A stretch of DNA of 64,000 nucleotides from Sinonovacula constricta (taxonomy: Eukaryota; Mollusca; Bivalvia; Cardiida; Solecurtidae), in contig CM017570.1 of NCBI GenBank assembly GCA_007844125.1, positions 49,095,036 to 49,159,035 of the forward strand, given 5' to 3'. Of the stretch, positions 48,121 to 62,690 are shown in pieces. The notes under the pieces were generated by a model. The model was not told the origin of the DNA and ran no database searches. It worked only from the letters and a program-made list of their open reading frames with translations. A program made the translations under genes and the position numbers. Each line of letters opens with the position of its first letter. Position 1 is the first letter of the stretch.

Positions 48121-51100
48121 ACTACACAGCGAACTTGAACATTTAATTTAAATTGAGAAAATCCATCCACTATATACCACTTGTTCACGACTGACAAGAT
48201 ATCATTTGTGTTATATAAAATAATAAATTCACTTTGAATAATATTAAAGGAAAACATTAGACTACACAACTTTGTATATAAGAAAACACAGACTGCAAGA
48301 CACATTTACAGCAACTTTTCTCTATATAAACATCACACACAATGACGCTATCTTTTCGCGCACTTTATAACGTCAAACATCAAAGTTATGAGGGTCCAAT
48401 TGTCGTACCGCGAACCATATAAGAAAAGTCATTGATGCGAAGCATCAAAAGCGACGCAAAAACTGGAACATGTAAATATTTTTAAGCAATATGGGAGCAA
48501 ATAAGAAGACATGATAGAAAATCCTGATACCATAGATTGGCTTAAAACTATAAAGAAAATCCCGACATAATTTAAAAGCTTTATCAAGATGTAACTCATG
48601 TGGAAGAAAAAAAAAGAAGCAAACATGATTTAAATTAACTATAAAAATCATTATTGTTCAGATGGTATTTGTCAGGAAATCAGTGTTTTGTTTTCTTTCT
48701 CGGTATCTTATTGTTTGTTATAAAAGATGTTTTGCCTGGAAGCATTTTTGTATCTGAGTTACACAGAGATCAAGGTTTAGTTTTTTTCTAAAATGCATCC
48801 AGTTCATGCATCTCAAATTGGAATAGATGAAGACAAAATCTCAGAAAAATAGAAAACAGAGCACAGCAAAGTTATTACGTAATTATAACCTAATATGGCA
48901 AATAATTGCACATTGAACTGATGTTAAAACATAACAATTTAAGTTAATTTAAAAGTTGTATGTCATTCAATATAAGTCCGAAATATTACACAATATCTTT
49001 AGGAACGTAATCGGAATGAAACATTACAAATTATAGATCAATATAGTACTTTAAACATACAAAACTACGGTTTGAAAGAGGAAAATCAAGTGCGCATATC
49101 AGCATTAAAAGAAACATTTGGCACATGTAAGGATTGTAAAATTAGTCAATACGAGAGTAGCCCAGGGATTTTCAAGAATACTGATACATTAATAGGCTGT
49201 ATCTCTACCCGTCTACTTAGCATGTTGAAGAGCCCAGGAAAAGACAGAGCATCAATGTCAAATTATTATGTGCATCCACACATCGATAACTTTCAAAACC
49301 AGTCATTTTAGAAATGTGGCAAATGATAAAAATACTGCGATCCTATGATATCTAATTATATAATATAGAATATAGAAATTTAAAAAAAATGCAATGGCCT
49401 ATATATTATATTTAAACCTTTGTCAATGACTATACGAAACACGAATACAAATTATTCATACTGTGTATGATAGTCGTTGACGACATTTGGCACAGACTCG
49501 TCAAATGTTATATAAAGTTCGTGCATGATAGCATTATAAACAGACTTTGCAAATGGTAATGATTACACGTGTTGTTCCATAATTGAGCGTGTAGCAATAA
49601 TTATGTTGCCATTACAATTTTAGTTTTTTATCTTTTCGTCTTGATTTTGAGTTGTGGGTATGTTAACTGCAAATCAAGACTTATTATTAGTATACTAGAA
49701 CATTGCCACACGCACACGCGCGCGCACACCCCCCCCCCCTCCCCTACACACACAGATAGACGGGACGCGACGTTGTCCATCTGCCGTCCCACTTTCCTCT
49801 ATATTTTATCAAGTCCAGCAGTCTAGATCTAGTTTTCTGTACGTGAAGTTTTCCGTGTGCCACAAAATTGTAATAACCAACTTTGGGAACAATGTCAGGT
49901 GCTTGGATTATGTTGTGATTTCGTTGTGAGGACACACGCATCCTTTCACTCTTCTCTTAATGTAACGTATAGTATATAAGTAGCCCTTAAAAACCACCAT
50001 ATTAATTCTAAAAACTGAAGTACCGCTAAACAAAGGGAGACGCACAAGAAACAAAAGTACAAGTAACAGCATGTTGTAAGAACTACCAGAAAAATCCCTG
50101 GAAGTATGTAAACATTGTTTAAATTGACGTCGTTCTCGTGTCATAATAAGATATATATGTTGCAAGGTAAATAAATGGTGTATTTTGAAACGTTGATCAC
50201 GAGGTTCATCAATTGAATAAGGTGATCGAATGCTGTTTTGATCTTCAGATATGGAATTGTTGTAAATTGTTGGTTTTATAAAATGTTATGTCGTATGCTG
50301 TAATGAAGATTCTTGTTCCCGCACGACGTCTGCACGTCAAATAAAAGTGACGCCAAGTTGATGATTAGTTGATTTCGTCATTGCTTTCCTCGGCGAAAAC
50401 ATTAAGAAAACAACACACTACCTGCATCACCAAATAATATTCATTTTGCTAATGAGGATACCCACAACTAGGAGTAAATGAACAATCACAAAATTCACTC
50501 TTTGTGCAATTTTCACCACAAAGTGGCCTGTGCCCTGCTAATATTTTGTTAATAGTTTCAGTTTCTTATACGTTTGCTTCCAAATCCCATAGGAAGATAT
50601 TTAAACTCGGCATGTGAAGGTTGTCCTTTTGACATTGTCTTCCATCTTGAAACGACGTTACGCAACATAATGTACATATACCAAACGAATGAATATTAAT
50701 TTTCAAGACCTATTATTGATTGATATATATATTACAACATGCGGTTTAGCTAATGTTTACATTATCATCGACGTTTATTCAAGGTTTTTTTTTTTTTTTA
50801 CACTAGGACATCTTCTTTATATTTGAGATTTGTTTTTGGTAAATTGAACTTAGTAGTGTCCCCGAATTGTCGTATTTTTCTTTAACACGTACGGCGTTGT
50901 CAGCGTTGTTAGTAAGTGTAATACTTTCAAAATTATCAATTTATATTTTATATTTTACATTACAGGCTCCAGAGGACATTAGCCTATGTGAAGTAAGTTA
51001 TACTTTTCGTTGTCCCCCAGGAAATGGTGATGAGCTTACTTATAGTCAATTTATCGACTTTCTTTTAAATGTTTTCTTAAATAGAAAACTATTCATTTTC

Positions 51101-52979
51101 TTAAAACATTATAGCGAACAACAATTATATTGAGAGTCCGGTACTTGTTAGGCAATAATGTATTGCTATTTTAAATGCCAATTGAATACCCATAATGGGC
51201 AAAACTCCCATTTTTGCTACATGCATATCGCAAAATGGAGAAAAATATGCAAAAATAATTCCTGATTGCAACAATACATTGCTGACTTATGTCAAAACTT
51301 GTGGCCGAATTGTAATTAAAATTGATGACCGTTCTTAAAATACGGTTATGGCATAAAATGTAAAATATTAGTATCCTTTATCTTATAACATTTCTAACTT
51401 GTATAAGGCAGCACATGGGTTATATGTTAAATAGTTTATACAATTGCTATTTTCATACTGTATATGAGATTCCGGTATTTTTTGGCAATTATGTCCGCTA
51501 TTTCTTTTTTAAATGCAATTGAATACTCATAATGAACAAAACTCCCATTTTTGCTACATGCATATCGCAATATTGAGAAACATATATAAAACTATTTTCT
51601 GATTGCAACACTTTATTGCTGACTTATGTCAAAACCTTTTGGCCGAAATGTAATTAAAATTGATGACACTTCTTAAAATGTCTTTAAGGCATAAAATGTA
51701 AAATACTAGTATCCTTTATCTTATTACATTTCTAAATTGTATTAAGCAACACATGAGTAGCATGTTAAATAGTTGATAAAATTACTATGTTCATACTGTA
51801 TATGTGTAAAACTGTTGGAGATAGTACGGATAGTAGGGCATTGCACAAAATTAAAGCAAAACTCTTGCCTTTTGTCCGACCACTGGTACTATCTGCATGT
51901 TAGTGGAATACTAATATATTAACGGTTGGTCATAATGTGTATTATGGAGAATACCATGCAGTTATGAAAATAATTTAGTTTTTGTTTTGCTTACATTTGG
52001 TCGAATATGTTGTCAACCTTCAGAAGTCTTCAAACTCTTGGTTTTGTCGCTGTTGTATTTTCAGACTTTGATCATACAGTTAATCGATATAGTAAATTTA
52101 TCAAATGTTCATTTGATATACCCAAATGGACTTGTTTTCAATTGTTTGTTGCATAATATGATAAGTTATACTTTTTATTAGAAATTCCGTTTCATGTAGG
52201 ACGTCTGCAGGTCAAATTAAAATGACGTCAGGTTTATGATTAGTTGTTTTACTAAATGCTTTCCTCGGAGATTCAGTTAATGAAACAACACAATTTCACC
52301 AAATAATATGCATTTTGGCACAGTGGATGCATCCAATTAGGAGTATATGAAAAATCACACATTACTCTCTTTGTGCAATGCTCTCCACTTAATGGGTTTT
52401 TTGTCATTTCTCTTATATTTTACTAGTTTAATTCCTGTTGGCTATACCAATTTGTTTCAACACGGCATACGCAGTTTGTCTTGTTGTCACTGTCAACTAA
52501 CACGAAACTTCGTTACTCAACATTATTAAGATATACCATACTAAGATTGTTGTATTTTCAAGGTAGGTTGTAGATTAGAAAATGTATTGGAAATATTTTG
52601 GCCACAGTCGACATCTGGCCTAACTTTATTGCGTTTTATCACCTCATCTATCAATTGTGTAATTTATACAATTATATGTATTGTATTTCATTTATGTATA
52701 AATATGTAACACATTTAAGTTCATTCTTATCGTTTCGTCAGTTATTCCTCTTTATGTTTTACTATACAGCGAACATAAATATTTTATGTTAATTAAGAAC
52801 CTCCATCCTCTATAGACCACTTGTTCGCTATCTTCTCTTGCACTTTATAACTTGATATCGGACTTATTGACTGTAGATTCTATTTGTCATTATGCGGACT
52901 ATATAAATAATGATCGAATGCGTAAGTGAATTCCGTTCATTAAAAAAAGTATCTTCAGTTTATAACATGTTCTGCGGCT
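48121..52979. repeat. AT-rich repeat DNA (block copy 2)
   Basis: Near-identical to 24381-29219 apart from indels. No gene seen. The tandem pair lies at 51132-51803. The 49970-50160 stretch, lost from copy 1, includes an ATATGTTGCAAGGTAAATAAATGG junction also found in older paralogues (near 11984 and 16248), so presence is the ancestral state. Confidence 0.55.
50966..50992 (+). other. 27-nt exon-like cassette, version B, duplicate
   Basis: Identical to 27025-27051, with the same acceptor and donor sequences. It is a by-product of the large duplication and gives no independent evidence. Confidence 0.35.
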
Positions 52980-55050
52980 TACGTATGTGTAAAATTGGCT
53001 GAATGAGTCAATGCGGGAGCTGTAGCTTCTGTCGTTGCAAGTATGGTCCGCGGTGTGTGCTATGGGGGAGCCTCGGTAGGATGTGTTCTCTTCTGTGTGT
53101 GGCTCTTCCATTTCTCGCGCTGGATCTCTCTCTTTTCGTCAGCCTGCTTGATACTGGATTTGACATTTGCACGCCAGCTAGAGCGACCGGAGGTTGCTGT
53201 TTCGAGATCTGCTGGATTGATGCTGCATTACTTCAGTTTCCTCTTGCAGACATGCCTGTAGCGCAGGACGGGTAGTCCGGTTGGCCGTGTTCTGGTGGTG
53301 AGCTCGAACGGAGTCGAGGTTCCAAGAGTGAAAGACGTGTAGTCTTTGTTCTTGGTGCGTGTGCAAGGTCCAAATTTGACTGCCGTACAAAAGGGTGCTC
53401 AGCACGCACGCTTGGTACACCTTAATCTTTGTGTTAAGGGTCAGCATGATATTGTCCCACACACGTTTCGCTAGGCGGTGCCTGGCAGTTGTTGCTCTGC
53501 CTTTCCTCATGTTCAGCTCAGCATCCACGGATAGGTTGCTGGAGATTGTGAAACCGATGTATGTGAACTTGTCCACCACCTCCAGGGTGTGATCGCCGAT
53601 GATAATTGTGGAAGTGGTGCTGACATCCTGACCTATGATGTTGGTCTTCTTGAGATTTATGGTGAAGCCAAATTCTGTGCATTCCTCCGCGAAGAGTGTG
53701 ATCAGTCGCTGAAGGGTGGCTACTGTGTGGGCAGTGAGGGCGGTGTTATCATCAAAGAGCATCACCCGGATGCGGACCTTGCGCATCTTCAGCACCTTGG
53801 TCTTTGCTCAGAGGCGGGCAAGGTTGAATAGGTTTCCGTCGCTCCGTGCGTAGAGACAGGTGCCATATTCGGACTCATTGAATGCGTAGCGCAGGAGCAG
53901 GGAGAAGAATATTCCGAAAAGTGTCGGGGCCAGGAAACACCCTTGCTTCGCTCCGCTCGTGATTGGGACGAGGTCTGATGACGCTCAGTCGTACAGTACC
54001 AGACATGTTGTCGTTGAATGACTCAACCATCTTCAGAAGCTTGGCGACATCCAATCTTCTGGAGGGGCGAAGAGGCATGACAACCTGAACAAGTCAAATG
54101 CCTTGTTCAGGTCGATGAAGGCGAGTTGCAGCGAACATCGCTGTTCGTGGCACTTTTCTGCCTGAGAGAGAACGCCACGTCGATGGTTGACCGCTTGGTC
54201 CGAAACCCACTTTGTGACTCAGGATACAAGCAGTCTGCATGTCATACGATGCTAAAGAGAGAAATCACTCGAAAGATGTTGCAGACTCTGCGGTCGCCCT
54301 TGTTCTTATAAAGAGTTACGATCTAAGCATTCGGTCTTTGATGATGTCGCCGGAGTTGGACTTAATAGTCGCGGTCTTGATGACACTAGTTCCAAATGCT
54401 TTCTTCATCCCGTCATACATGGCACTGGTGATTCCGCAGTCTGAAGACGTCTGGATGACATTGTAAAGCTTCAGCCAGTAGTTGTTGGCGCACCCAAAGG
54501 CGACCCCCTTGGCGTTATTGCGGGGTTCTCTGTAGTCGACCAGTGTTTCTCGCAGGGCTTCCTCTTGTCCTTGAGAAGCGCAGCATCCTTGGCGGCTAAG
54601 GCGGGCTCTATCACTTCGATCCCGGCCTCGAACAAGTCCTCGTCCTGCCTGGCTCTCTATTGCGCTGTCTGTGTGGCAGTCTTCCAGGATATTGTCAATG
54701 GTATCGGAAAAGCGTTTGCCAAGCTGAGGCTTTCGGGTTCTGACCGTGTCGATGCAATGCCGGTTCTTCTGCTTGGAGCTGTAGGTCCGTCTGTGTCGGA
54801 GACGCACCATGCCGACGACCAGGGAGTGATCAGTGTCACAGTCGGCAGTATGGTAACCTGAGGAGCATGCGGTTCAGCATGAGACTGCTAGTTATGACGA
54901 CGTCCTGCTGGTGCCAATGATATGACCTGGGATGCCTCCAAGACACTCTGTGGTGGGGCTTGGTTGAGTAGCAGGTGTTGGTGATGGCGTGGTCATTGAA
55001 GGAGCAGAGCTCAAGTAGATTACTGGTCTTACCGGTAATTGCTCCAAGTG
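52980..55050 (-). mobile_element. LINE copy D
   Basis: Duplicate of copy C. Readable pieces: endonuclease end (HHRVSWRHPRSYHWHQQDVV at about 54970-54910), EN-RT linker (54810-54316), and the RT core frame (53795-53178) with LFDDNTALTAH and ISSNLSVDAELN. A deletion of about 150 bp relative to copy C removes part of the region after the RT. Its 5' end again abuts a CA tract. Confidence 0.8.
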
Positions 55051-55063
55051 TCCCGTGGTTGCA

Positions 55064-55066
<3 letters not shown>

Positions 55067-55161
<95 letters not shown>
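55067..55161. repeat. CA microsatellite
   Basis: About 95 bp of (CA)n, longer than its partner at 31478-31558. The His-Thr and Cys-Val repeat frames here are artefacts. Confidence 0.95.
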
Positions 55162-55194
55162 ACATGGACATCGACGTTGTCTAACGACCGTCCC

Positions 55195-57649
55195 TCTGTT
55201 CTCTATATTTCCTCTAGTCCACCAGTTCTGAAGTAGCTTTCGGAAAGGGATTTTTTCCTTGGGTCACAAAAAGGTAACCAATTTTGGGAATAATGCTTTG
55301 GAAGTTCATTTATTTTCAAGGTATATCATAACATTTTATACTGTAGCATAACATATTAGTGAAGGCATACGTCGAGTGTATAACTGCAGAAACGCATTCA
55401 AGCATTAACGCATTGTAAATGTTCGTAACACATGTAATATATTATTGTTACTTTTTTATACATTTTGGGTTAGATTTTGCTGTGAATAAATGGCAAAAAG
55501 AAACGCATTTATCTTTTTTTAAATAATTTTCTTAATATATAAGTTTTCAATGCCTTTTTATCAATGTATTCTGTCTTGAAACAGTTCCTATGATGCTTGT
55601 AAAATATGCCTCGCCGTATATCACTTATTGCATTGAAACGATGATATACAAGTTCAATCTGTGTCTGCTTGTAATTTTGCGTTATCTGCAAGAAGTATAT
55701 AAAAGCTTGTACCATAATTATAGAAATAAAAAAGTGCGCACAGCGTATGTTGACAGGTGTATGTGAATATTTATGTATTTTAATTGACACTAAACAAGAG
55801 CAGTTGCGCAATGTCATTCATTATACGACCAAAATACTACAAAATATAAATTTATGAAAAGCAAATTTTCAATATTTTCTAAGAAGGATACACCTATTCA
55901 GTTCATCTGGTGTCTGGAGGTGGTAACTAAAGTAATCATAATTTTGAACATATTTTGGATTTGAAAAAAATGTTCTTGAAAAGACAAGAATATGGATGGA
56001 CTAAAATCTCATGTCGGGTCATGGGTTTAAACGCAAAACCCTCCGATCCCGAGGCCAATGCTTTAACCTTTGAACAAATAATGTTACAAATATTTTATAA
56101 ATTATTTCTTCGTGTGTTGGAGGTTTATTAATGATCATCCAAATCGAATACGATCTGTTTAAAAAAGGGTTACGGGTCTGGGGTTTCATATTTGAAACCT
56201 CCGATTCCAAATCCATACCCTGAACCTCTTTCCAAAGAACACATCAGGCATAATCCAAGCTGTCTTAAGCTGGAGACTGTTTCGTTGTAATAGATCATCC
56301 CTCTTTGTTAACATGCAGTCCGAACATCGAAGAACTCACGTAAGTTTGAATATGTAAGGGTGTACTGAGGTTGCATGTAGAATTACGTTCGAGGTTTAGA
56401 CTAACACTACCAAAATATCTTGTTTTCTGCCATGTTTTTGTGACAGTTACAGACACACAACAAATACAAAACAAACATAGAAATAAATAAAAAATGAGGA
56501 CGTTTACCGAATCAGGACATGCAATTTATCGGGGCTATAAACGTCCGAAAACAAACTTTCCCCGTGTGCAATTTTCAATGGACACTCCTTATATATATAG
56601 GCGTCAATATACGTCACCGTTTGTAACTGTTTCGAAAAAGGCGTGCTTGGTTTCATACAGTAATATGTGGGTTTACGCTATAAGTGCATGGATTTGAACT
56701 TCAATTAAAAACCATCAGGCGCGTGCACTGACAAAGAAATTACGTGAACGTGAAGTCACATGTGTCAATTCCATGTCACATTTCCAGTCTGAACCACGTT
56801 AGACATTACGAGTCATTTCTCAGTCCTCGTTAAGTAGATCTGAATGAAAGGTTACGCAGATATAATCTTTATGCGAGACCATTTTTAAGCTCGTTAACTT
56901 GTAAGGAGACATGGTAAATATCGTCGTCGGAACTGTTTTGTTTTGTGATACTTCGGACGGACACATAAACGACGTATTTTCTATTTAAGTAAGCAATGGT
57001 TCTGACGGCATTGTACAGCGTACAATAGGAAATCGTTGTTGTTGTTGTTTCAGTACTTTATCAACTTATCGGAATTACACATTACACAATCATAGATCAA
57101 CACAGTACAATTAACATACAAAATTACATTTTGAAAGAGGAAAATCAAGGTCACATCTCAAAATCAAAGAAACATGTGTTACAGTCAATATGTTGGATGT
57201 TCAAGAATACTGATCCATTAATAGATTTACATTTTCCTGTGAAATCACCATATTGTAGAGGTCTGACCAAGAAAGAGTATTAATGTCAAATTATCAACAA
57301 CTCAAATTGATACTATTGCCAAGAAAGAATATCAATGTCACATTATCACGAACTCTAGTGATACTTTTGTCTTGAAAGAGCATTCGGATAATGTCAAAAT
57401 ATTAAGCATTTTCTTTTGTCTCCTACAACATGTTGTTCAGCTCAATGTTTAAATTATTGTTCAAGCTTTGTACGACACTACCACAGCTTCTTTACAATAA
57501 AAATATTTCCTGGTAAATTGCACTAAGTTGTGTCCCCGAATTGTAGTTTATTTATCAAACATGCACGACGTTGTCTATGGTGTTAGTGAATAAAATACAT
57601 ACAAAATGTCATCGTCAGTTTATATCTTATATAAATACAAAACTTTCTT
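55195..57649. repeat. AT-rich repeat DNA (block copy 2)
   Basis: Matches 31590-33999. Identity is very high to about 56.9 kb, then falls, with frequent substitutions and small indels from 56.95 onward. No gene seen. Confidence 0.55.
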
Positions 57650-59800
57650 TAGCCGTATAGGTTTTGTTAGTACTTAGACAATGACCTCTGATTAACCACG
57701 GGTACCAGCAGCAGCAAATCGTAATGCCCTCCGAGGAGAGGGGCTGGGACGCATTGGGCGATAAGCAAGACCAAAACATAATAACTTCATAGTTAAACAC
57801 AGTGATAGAAGTACATCTTTTATCACAGATGTACACTTTAATATTCGTACACAAAATAAGAAAATGTATAGGTGGCATTGCCTGAACATGAGCTCAACAG
57901 AGTTCAGCAGTAAAATGTATATAGTCCAGCAAAGTTCATCTGGCTTGCCTCAGGATCTGGCACGCATCCGTCTTTGCGTTGGGGACTCGTCGCCTATAAT
58001 TTAGAGAAGATGCACGCAATATATACACCTACTGAAAACAGGGTACACAAAATAACGGCTAGAAATATGAAGACCATCAAGTATGAGTTTGAAGCTTATC
58101 TTCATGCAAAGCAAGTAACCGTAACCGTTTACCTTAAGGATACTCAAAACCTCTAAACAGCTGCGGTAGAATTCCACCAATTCAAAGGAATTTGGACAAG
58201 TACCTATCGACATTTCTGGGGTGCCTGAGTACGCACACCTGGGAGCGTTTCGAGAAGTGTCTTAGCCTTCAATCCGGTATAGCTTGCGACAAATAAACAG
58301 GCCCTCAACGTCATTAAGTTATAATTCGCACTCAAAATACAGCTGAGCAGTCACAGCAGGACGGTGTCTAGGAGTATACAAACCCTCGCCCCAAACAGAA
58401 GGCGGTTCTACATTTTGATGGGGACTTTGATAAATCTATTAATCAAATGCTAGAATGGCTAGAGAAATAGACGTAAAGAGGCTTTGGCTTGGTGGTTGTT
58501 TGACCAATGCTTTACATATCGCGGTAACAGTTCAAATGTGGGGGGATCAAACATTCATCTTTCTAGCAGACCTGAAAAGCAAGAAAGCATTCGTCAACAC
58601 TAAGAACGTTGACGACAATTGCCGTCAAGGCCCATTAGCATCCTTACCAACCAGAGAGGATGGCGTGGTCTTGACATCGAGGCCTTCTTCAGGTTGCCCA
58701 TAAATGACGTCCTCTTGCTAATGATGGCACTATCAAAAGTTGATGATTCCGAGAAGGCTTTGATAAATGTCTTCTACTTTAACTCTAATAACCTGTGCTG
58801 CTTCTCAATGAGGATTTCCAGTGGATGGGTAACTGCAAGGTTGTCAACGATGCCAACGTAAAGGAAGCAAGTCCTGATGACGTCATGATACCAAACGTAG
58901 ATATCGATAATCCGAAAGAGCTGTGGAACACGCGTACTAGGTATCCGTTGGCGCCAGAGCACTTCGTCCAGAGGTGTATAAATGTCATCATGATCCCCTG
59001 TTTTGGGGTATAAGCCTACCGAGGTTCATAACTCGGTGCTAAACCTCCCCGATCAGGACCGATATATATGCTACAATAAGAACAGCAGCTGTTCAATTCG
59101 CTCAATATTATGTTTGCAAAAATCCACAAAAGCCTCCGATTCCGGTGGAGCAACTGTTTGAAGCAATATATATGAACACCGAAAACGGTACTAGCGGAAA
59201 TGAGCTGTATAAGCTGACGAACAAAGGCCTTCTCGAATATATATGAATGGATATGAAACAATGCTAAATTGCCTGATAGCCAGCCCGTTGTATGCGTGGG
59301 TCAACATTTTCGACGACGACCTTGCGGCCAGGCAGGTGCACAAGAGTCTCCTTGTCCAGAACCACTCATGTGACGTGTGCATGAGGATCGTGGCTCTCCC
59401 GATTTAGATAGTGAGTATGCTTGAGCATTGGACACAGGATGATGATGTGCTCGAACACGCCGACGTTTAGTCTCAAGCAAAGTATATACTGGTTTACCAG
59501 ATCGAGTTGCCCAGCAGATAATATCACAGTGGATAGTATAAGGCAGCCTAATATATGACATGTGCTAGACGGCCATCCTCTAGATTCAGCTGCTCATCCG
59601 ACGAAAAAGAGAAATATTCACAAGGTCATATCGGTACTTCGAACAGCATCAGGCTTTCCTTTATGATCGGCGACGGTATGTTCAGGTTGATGTTCCTTTG
59701 GCTGATGCTTTTATTTCTGAAGATTGTGCGGTGTTGCAGCACTGTGTATTTCAAATTGTATACTAGTTGTGTATCACTTGGATCAATACCTTAAGCTCCC
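57650..59800 (+). mobile_element. Left-end fragment of the virus-like element, copy 3
   Basis: Best-preserved start of the unknown left-end gene. From about 57974 a 60-codon frame reads WGLVAYNLEKMHAIYTPTEN, then AYLHAKQVTVTVYLKDTQNL. Later pieces: FIFLADLKSKKAFVNTKNVD (about 58554-58612), NCKVVNDANVKEASPDDVMI (about 58834), FAQYYVCKNPQKPPIPVEQL (about 59098-59157), NTENGTSGNELYKLTNK (about 59172-59225) and NIFDDDLAARQVHKSLL (about 59304-59355). Each is separated by stops or frameshifts. Conserved between copies 2 and 3, the pieces look like one protein; no known domain recognised. Confidence 0.55.
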
Positions 59801-60230
59801 CCAACAGTTGGTTACACATTATGCCTGTTTAAAAAATACAAGATTAAGAGAACTATGTCAAAATATGTACATCTATTAACTTACATTTTACATCGTTATC
59901 AGCAATTTATATTAACTTGGCCCGAAACTTAAAGAAGAAGAAGAAGTAGAAGAAGCCGTTTATAACTTTTAAGACATAAGAGTGCATGTGAAAAAAAACA
60001 GGTGCGTAGAATGAAAACGAATTTATGTGAACGTGCAACCACATGTGTTTATTTCATGCCACATATCAAATTTGAAACATTTTATGAATTAAAATTCAGT
60101 TCTTAGTCCTAATGTAGTAGATCTTTATGAATAGTAACAGATATAGATCGCAAGACAAAACACAAAATCGTATTTAAGCACTTTAACTCGTGAAGAGACG
60201 AGATAAATATCGTCTTCGAATTATTATTCT

Positions 60231-60232
<2 letters not shown>
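59801..60232. repeat. AT-rich repeat DNA
   Basis: Matches 36180-36596. The ATAAATATCGTC block at 60202 is shared with 33312, 36569 and 41054. No gene. Confidence 0.6.

Positions 60233-60301
<69 letters not shown>
60233..60301. repeat. CT microsatellite
   Basis: (CT)n with one TTT interruption, directly followed by the GATA tract. Confidence 0.97.
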
Positions 60302-60757
<456 letters not shown>

Positions 60758-61740
60758 GCCTTAATTTTGATTTATTGAAACTGACTATTCGTTCTCTCAT
60801 TGCATGCAAGGTGGAATATATATTTCGCATGTGTCAGATGCAATATATGTTTAATAATTGGAAGACCACAATTAAAAAACTTGGAACAATAAACACATGT
60901 TTAAATACGTGTATGTTATTAATTTTGTTTGAAAACATGTGTAAACACATGTTTAAAACCTGTTTATTCCAACACAGTATGTTAAACACGTTAAACATGC
61001 GTTGAAAGCATGTGACTCAAAACATGAATACCACATAGCGCATATTTTTTATGTGTAAACAACGTTTAATGTCAAGTACGCTTGTGCAGAGAAGTTGAAA
61101 TATGAGATATGTCAAACACTTTCGCTTTGCGATTTGAGTTTCTCAGATTTCTTCATTCAGCTATGTACGATGCCTGCAACGAAAATATATGTGCAGAGCA
61201 GTTTGATTCGTTTTTCATTACTATTTTACCTTTGAAAATTGACCATTGCACATATACACTCTAAAACATGTATTAGTTCCCGAAGCTTTGCTCGCATTAC
61301 GAAAATTCCACTAGCATGTTGCGAGTTCCACAGAACGAACTTCGACTCATGAATTCCACGAACGCGCTATGTTTGGCCAGGAAGAGTCTTAATCATAGAC
61401 ACCTATCAAAATATTTATAACGCCATGAATGTTAACAAGCATATTACTTTAAATGTCGATTGAACTAGTTTAACAACTATACAAGATTCGCATTTGATCT
61501 GCACTTACTTGTTGGAAAACAGAAAAACACACACACTTTTTTTCTGACAGCTCTTTGATGCAATTGTCTTATCTTGGTTTGCTCCGCTTGCTTACAATGT
61601 TTGAGACGCTTCTATGAGAAAATGGTTGACTGACCGCAGACATTTGACTTAAATACATGCACGGTCTTAAAAAGGTAAATTCATTCTTACAATTGCTAAC
61701 ATAGATTAAAACACATACACATCAAATCATTTCAACATAA
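60758..61740. other. AT-rich DNA absent from the partner block
   Basis: No counterpart between 36690 and 36710 in copy 1 and no match elsewhere that I noticed. 60.84-61.02 has repeated ACATGTGTAAACACATGTTTAAA-like words, an imperfect short palindromic cluster. No gene seen. Confidence 0.45.
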
Positions 61741-62690
61741 TTTTATTGCTTCTTATGTTTTGTAAGATTTTATAAATGTACAAAACAGCATTTAGCTACA
61801 TTTTTTATCATTTCGTACACATTCAATTAACAAGTACATAGCCAAGCATTTATAAATCCACATTAAACTGTTATCACAAGTGCTCCATTGAATAGTTCTT
61901 AACATATGGGGCTGTCATGGCTATATGGGTATTGTTATCTTTACAAATTTTCATTACCCAAAATGTGTAAATAACCACATAAAAATACATCACAGATGTC
62001 GGTGAAGTAAACTATGTTACACCAGAGTTACCGCACTTCATTGTCAGAGGGCTTCCAGTTGAAAAAAATGCTTAAATTGTCGGGGAAGGACCATAGAAGG
62101 CGTATATGATTTTTAAACCTTAGCTGGTTGTTATTTAATCATGAACCCCGAAAATAAAATTTTGCCAACTTGGATATTTGTCTAAAACGACTAGATTTCA
62201 CTGTTTTCTTATGCTTTCATTTATCTATCTTTGTGTGCTAATCTCAGGCTGTATTTTTGCATAAAAGGTATTTACTCGTAACTGAGGAGGCTGTATTTGC
62301 GCAAGAAACTTATACGTACGTTAAAAGTTTAGAAAACATAACAGTTCCTGGTGTTTCTTTATGGTATTAACTACTTTGCTATATTAGTATTTAATGAATG
62401 CAAATATATATTTACCTTGTGCAAGTGCTTAAGTTATATGTTTTGCTTATTTCCAAGAAATATGTTGTTCGTATCATTTTCATACGTACTTGGACATTTC
62501 ATAGGGGTAGGCGAGATCTGATATATTGTTTCTACAACATTTCTGTTGTTTTTTTCTGGATTGCTGTGTTTTACATATTTTTTGTAATTATGACTAAATC
62601 GAGTGTCTACAAATAGATTCACTGGAATGTATGTGAAGTGAGTAAGTTGATTTTTTTCGGTTCAATTACAATAGTTTCAAAATAATTAGC
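61741..62690. repeat. Right arm of the duplication
   Basis: 61.75-62.2 matches 36.7-37.2 with many substitutions (for example the ACAAGTGCTCC block at 61876 versus 36818). Similarity fades by 62.3-62.7. No gene; the 72-codon frame at 62398 is unsupported. Confidence 0.5.

Noticed and set aside
54836..55236. Cys-Val and His-Thr repeat proteins
   Set aside because: Translations of the CA/TG microsatellite; the only real coding content is the LINE endonuclease remnant beside it.
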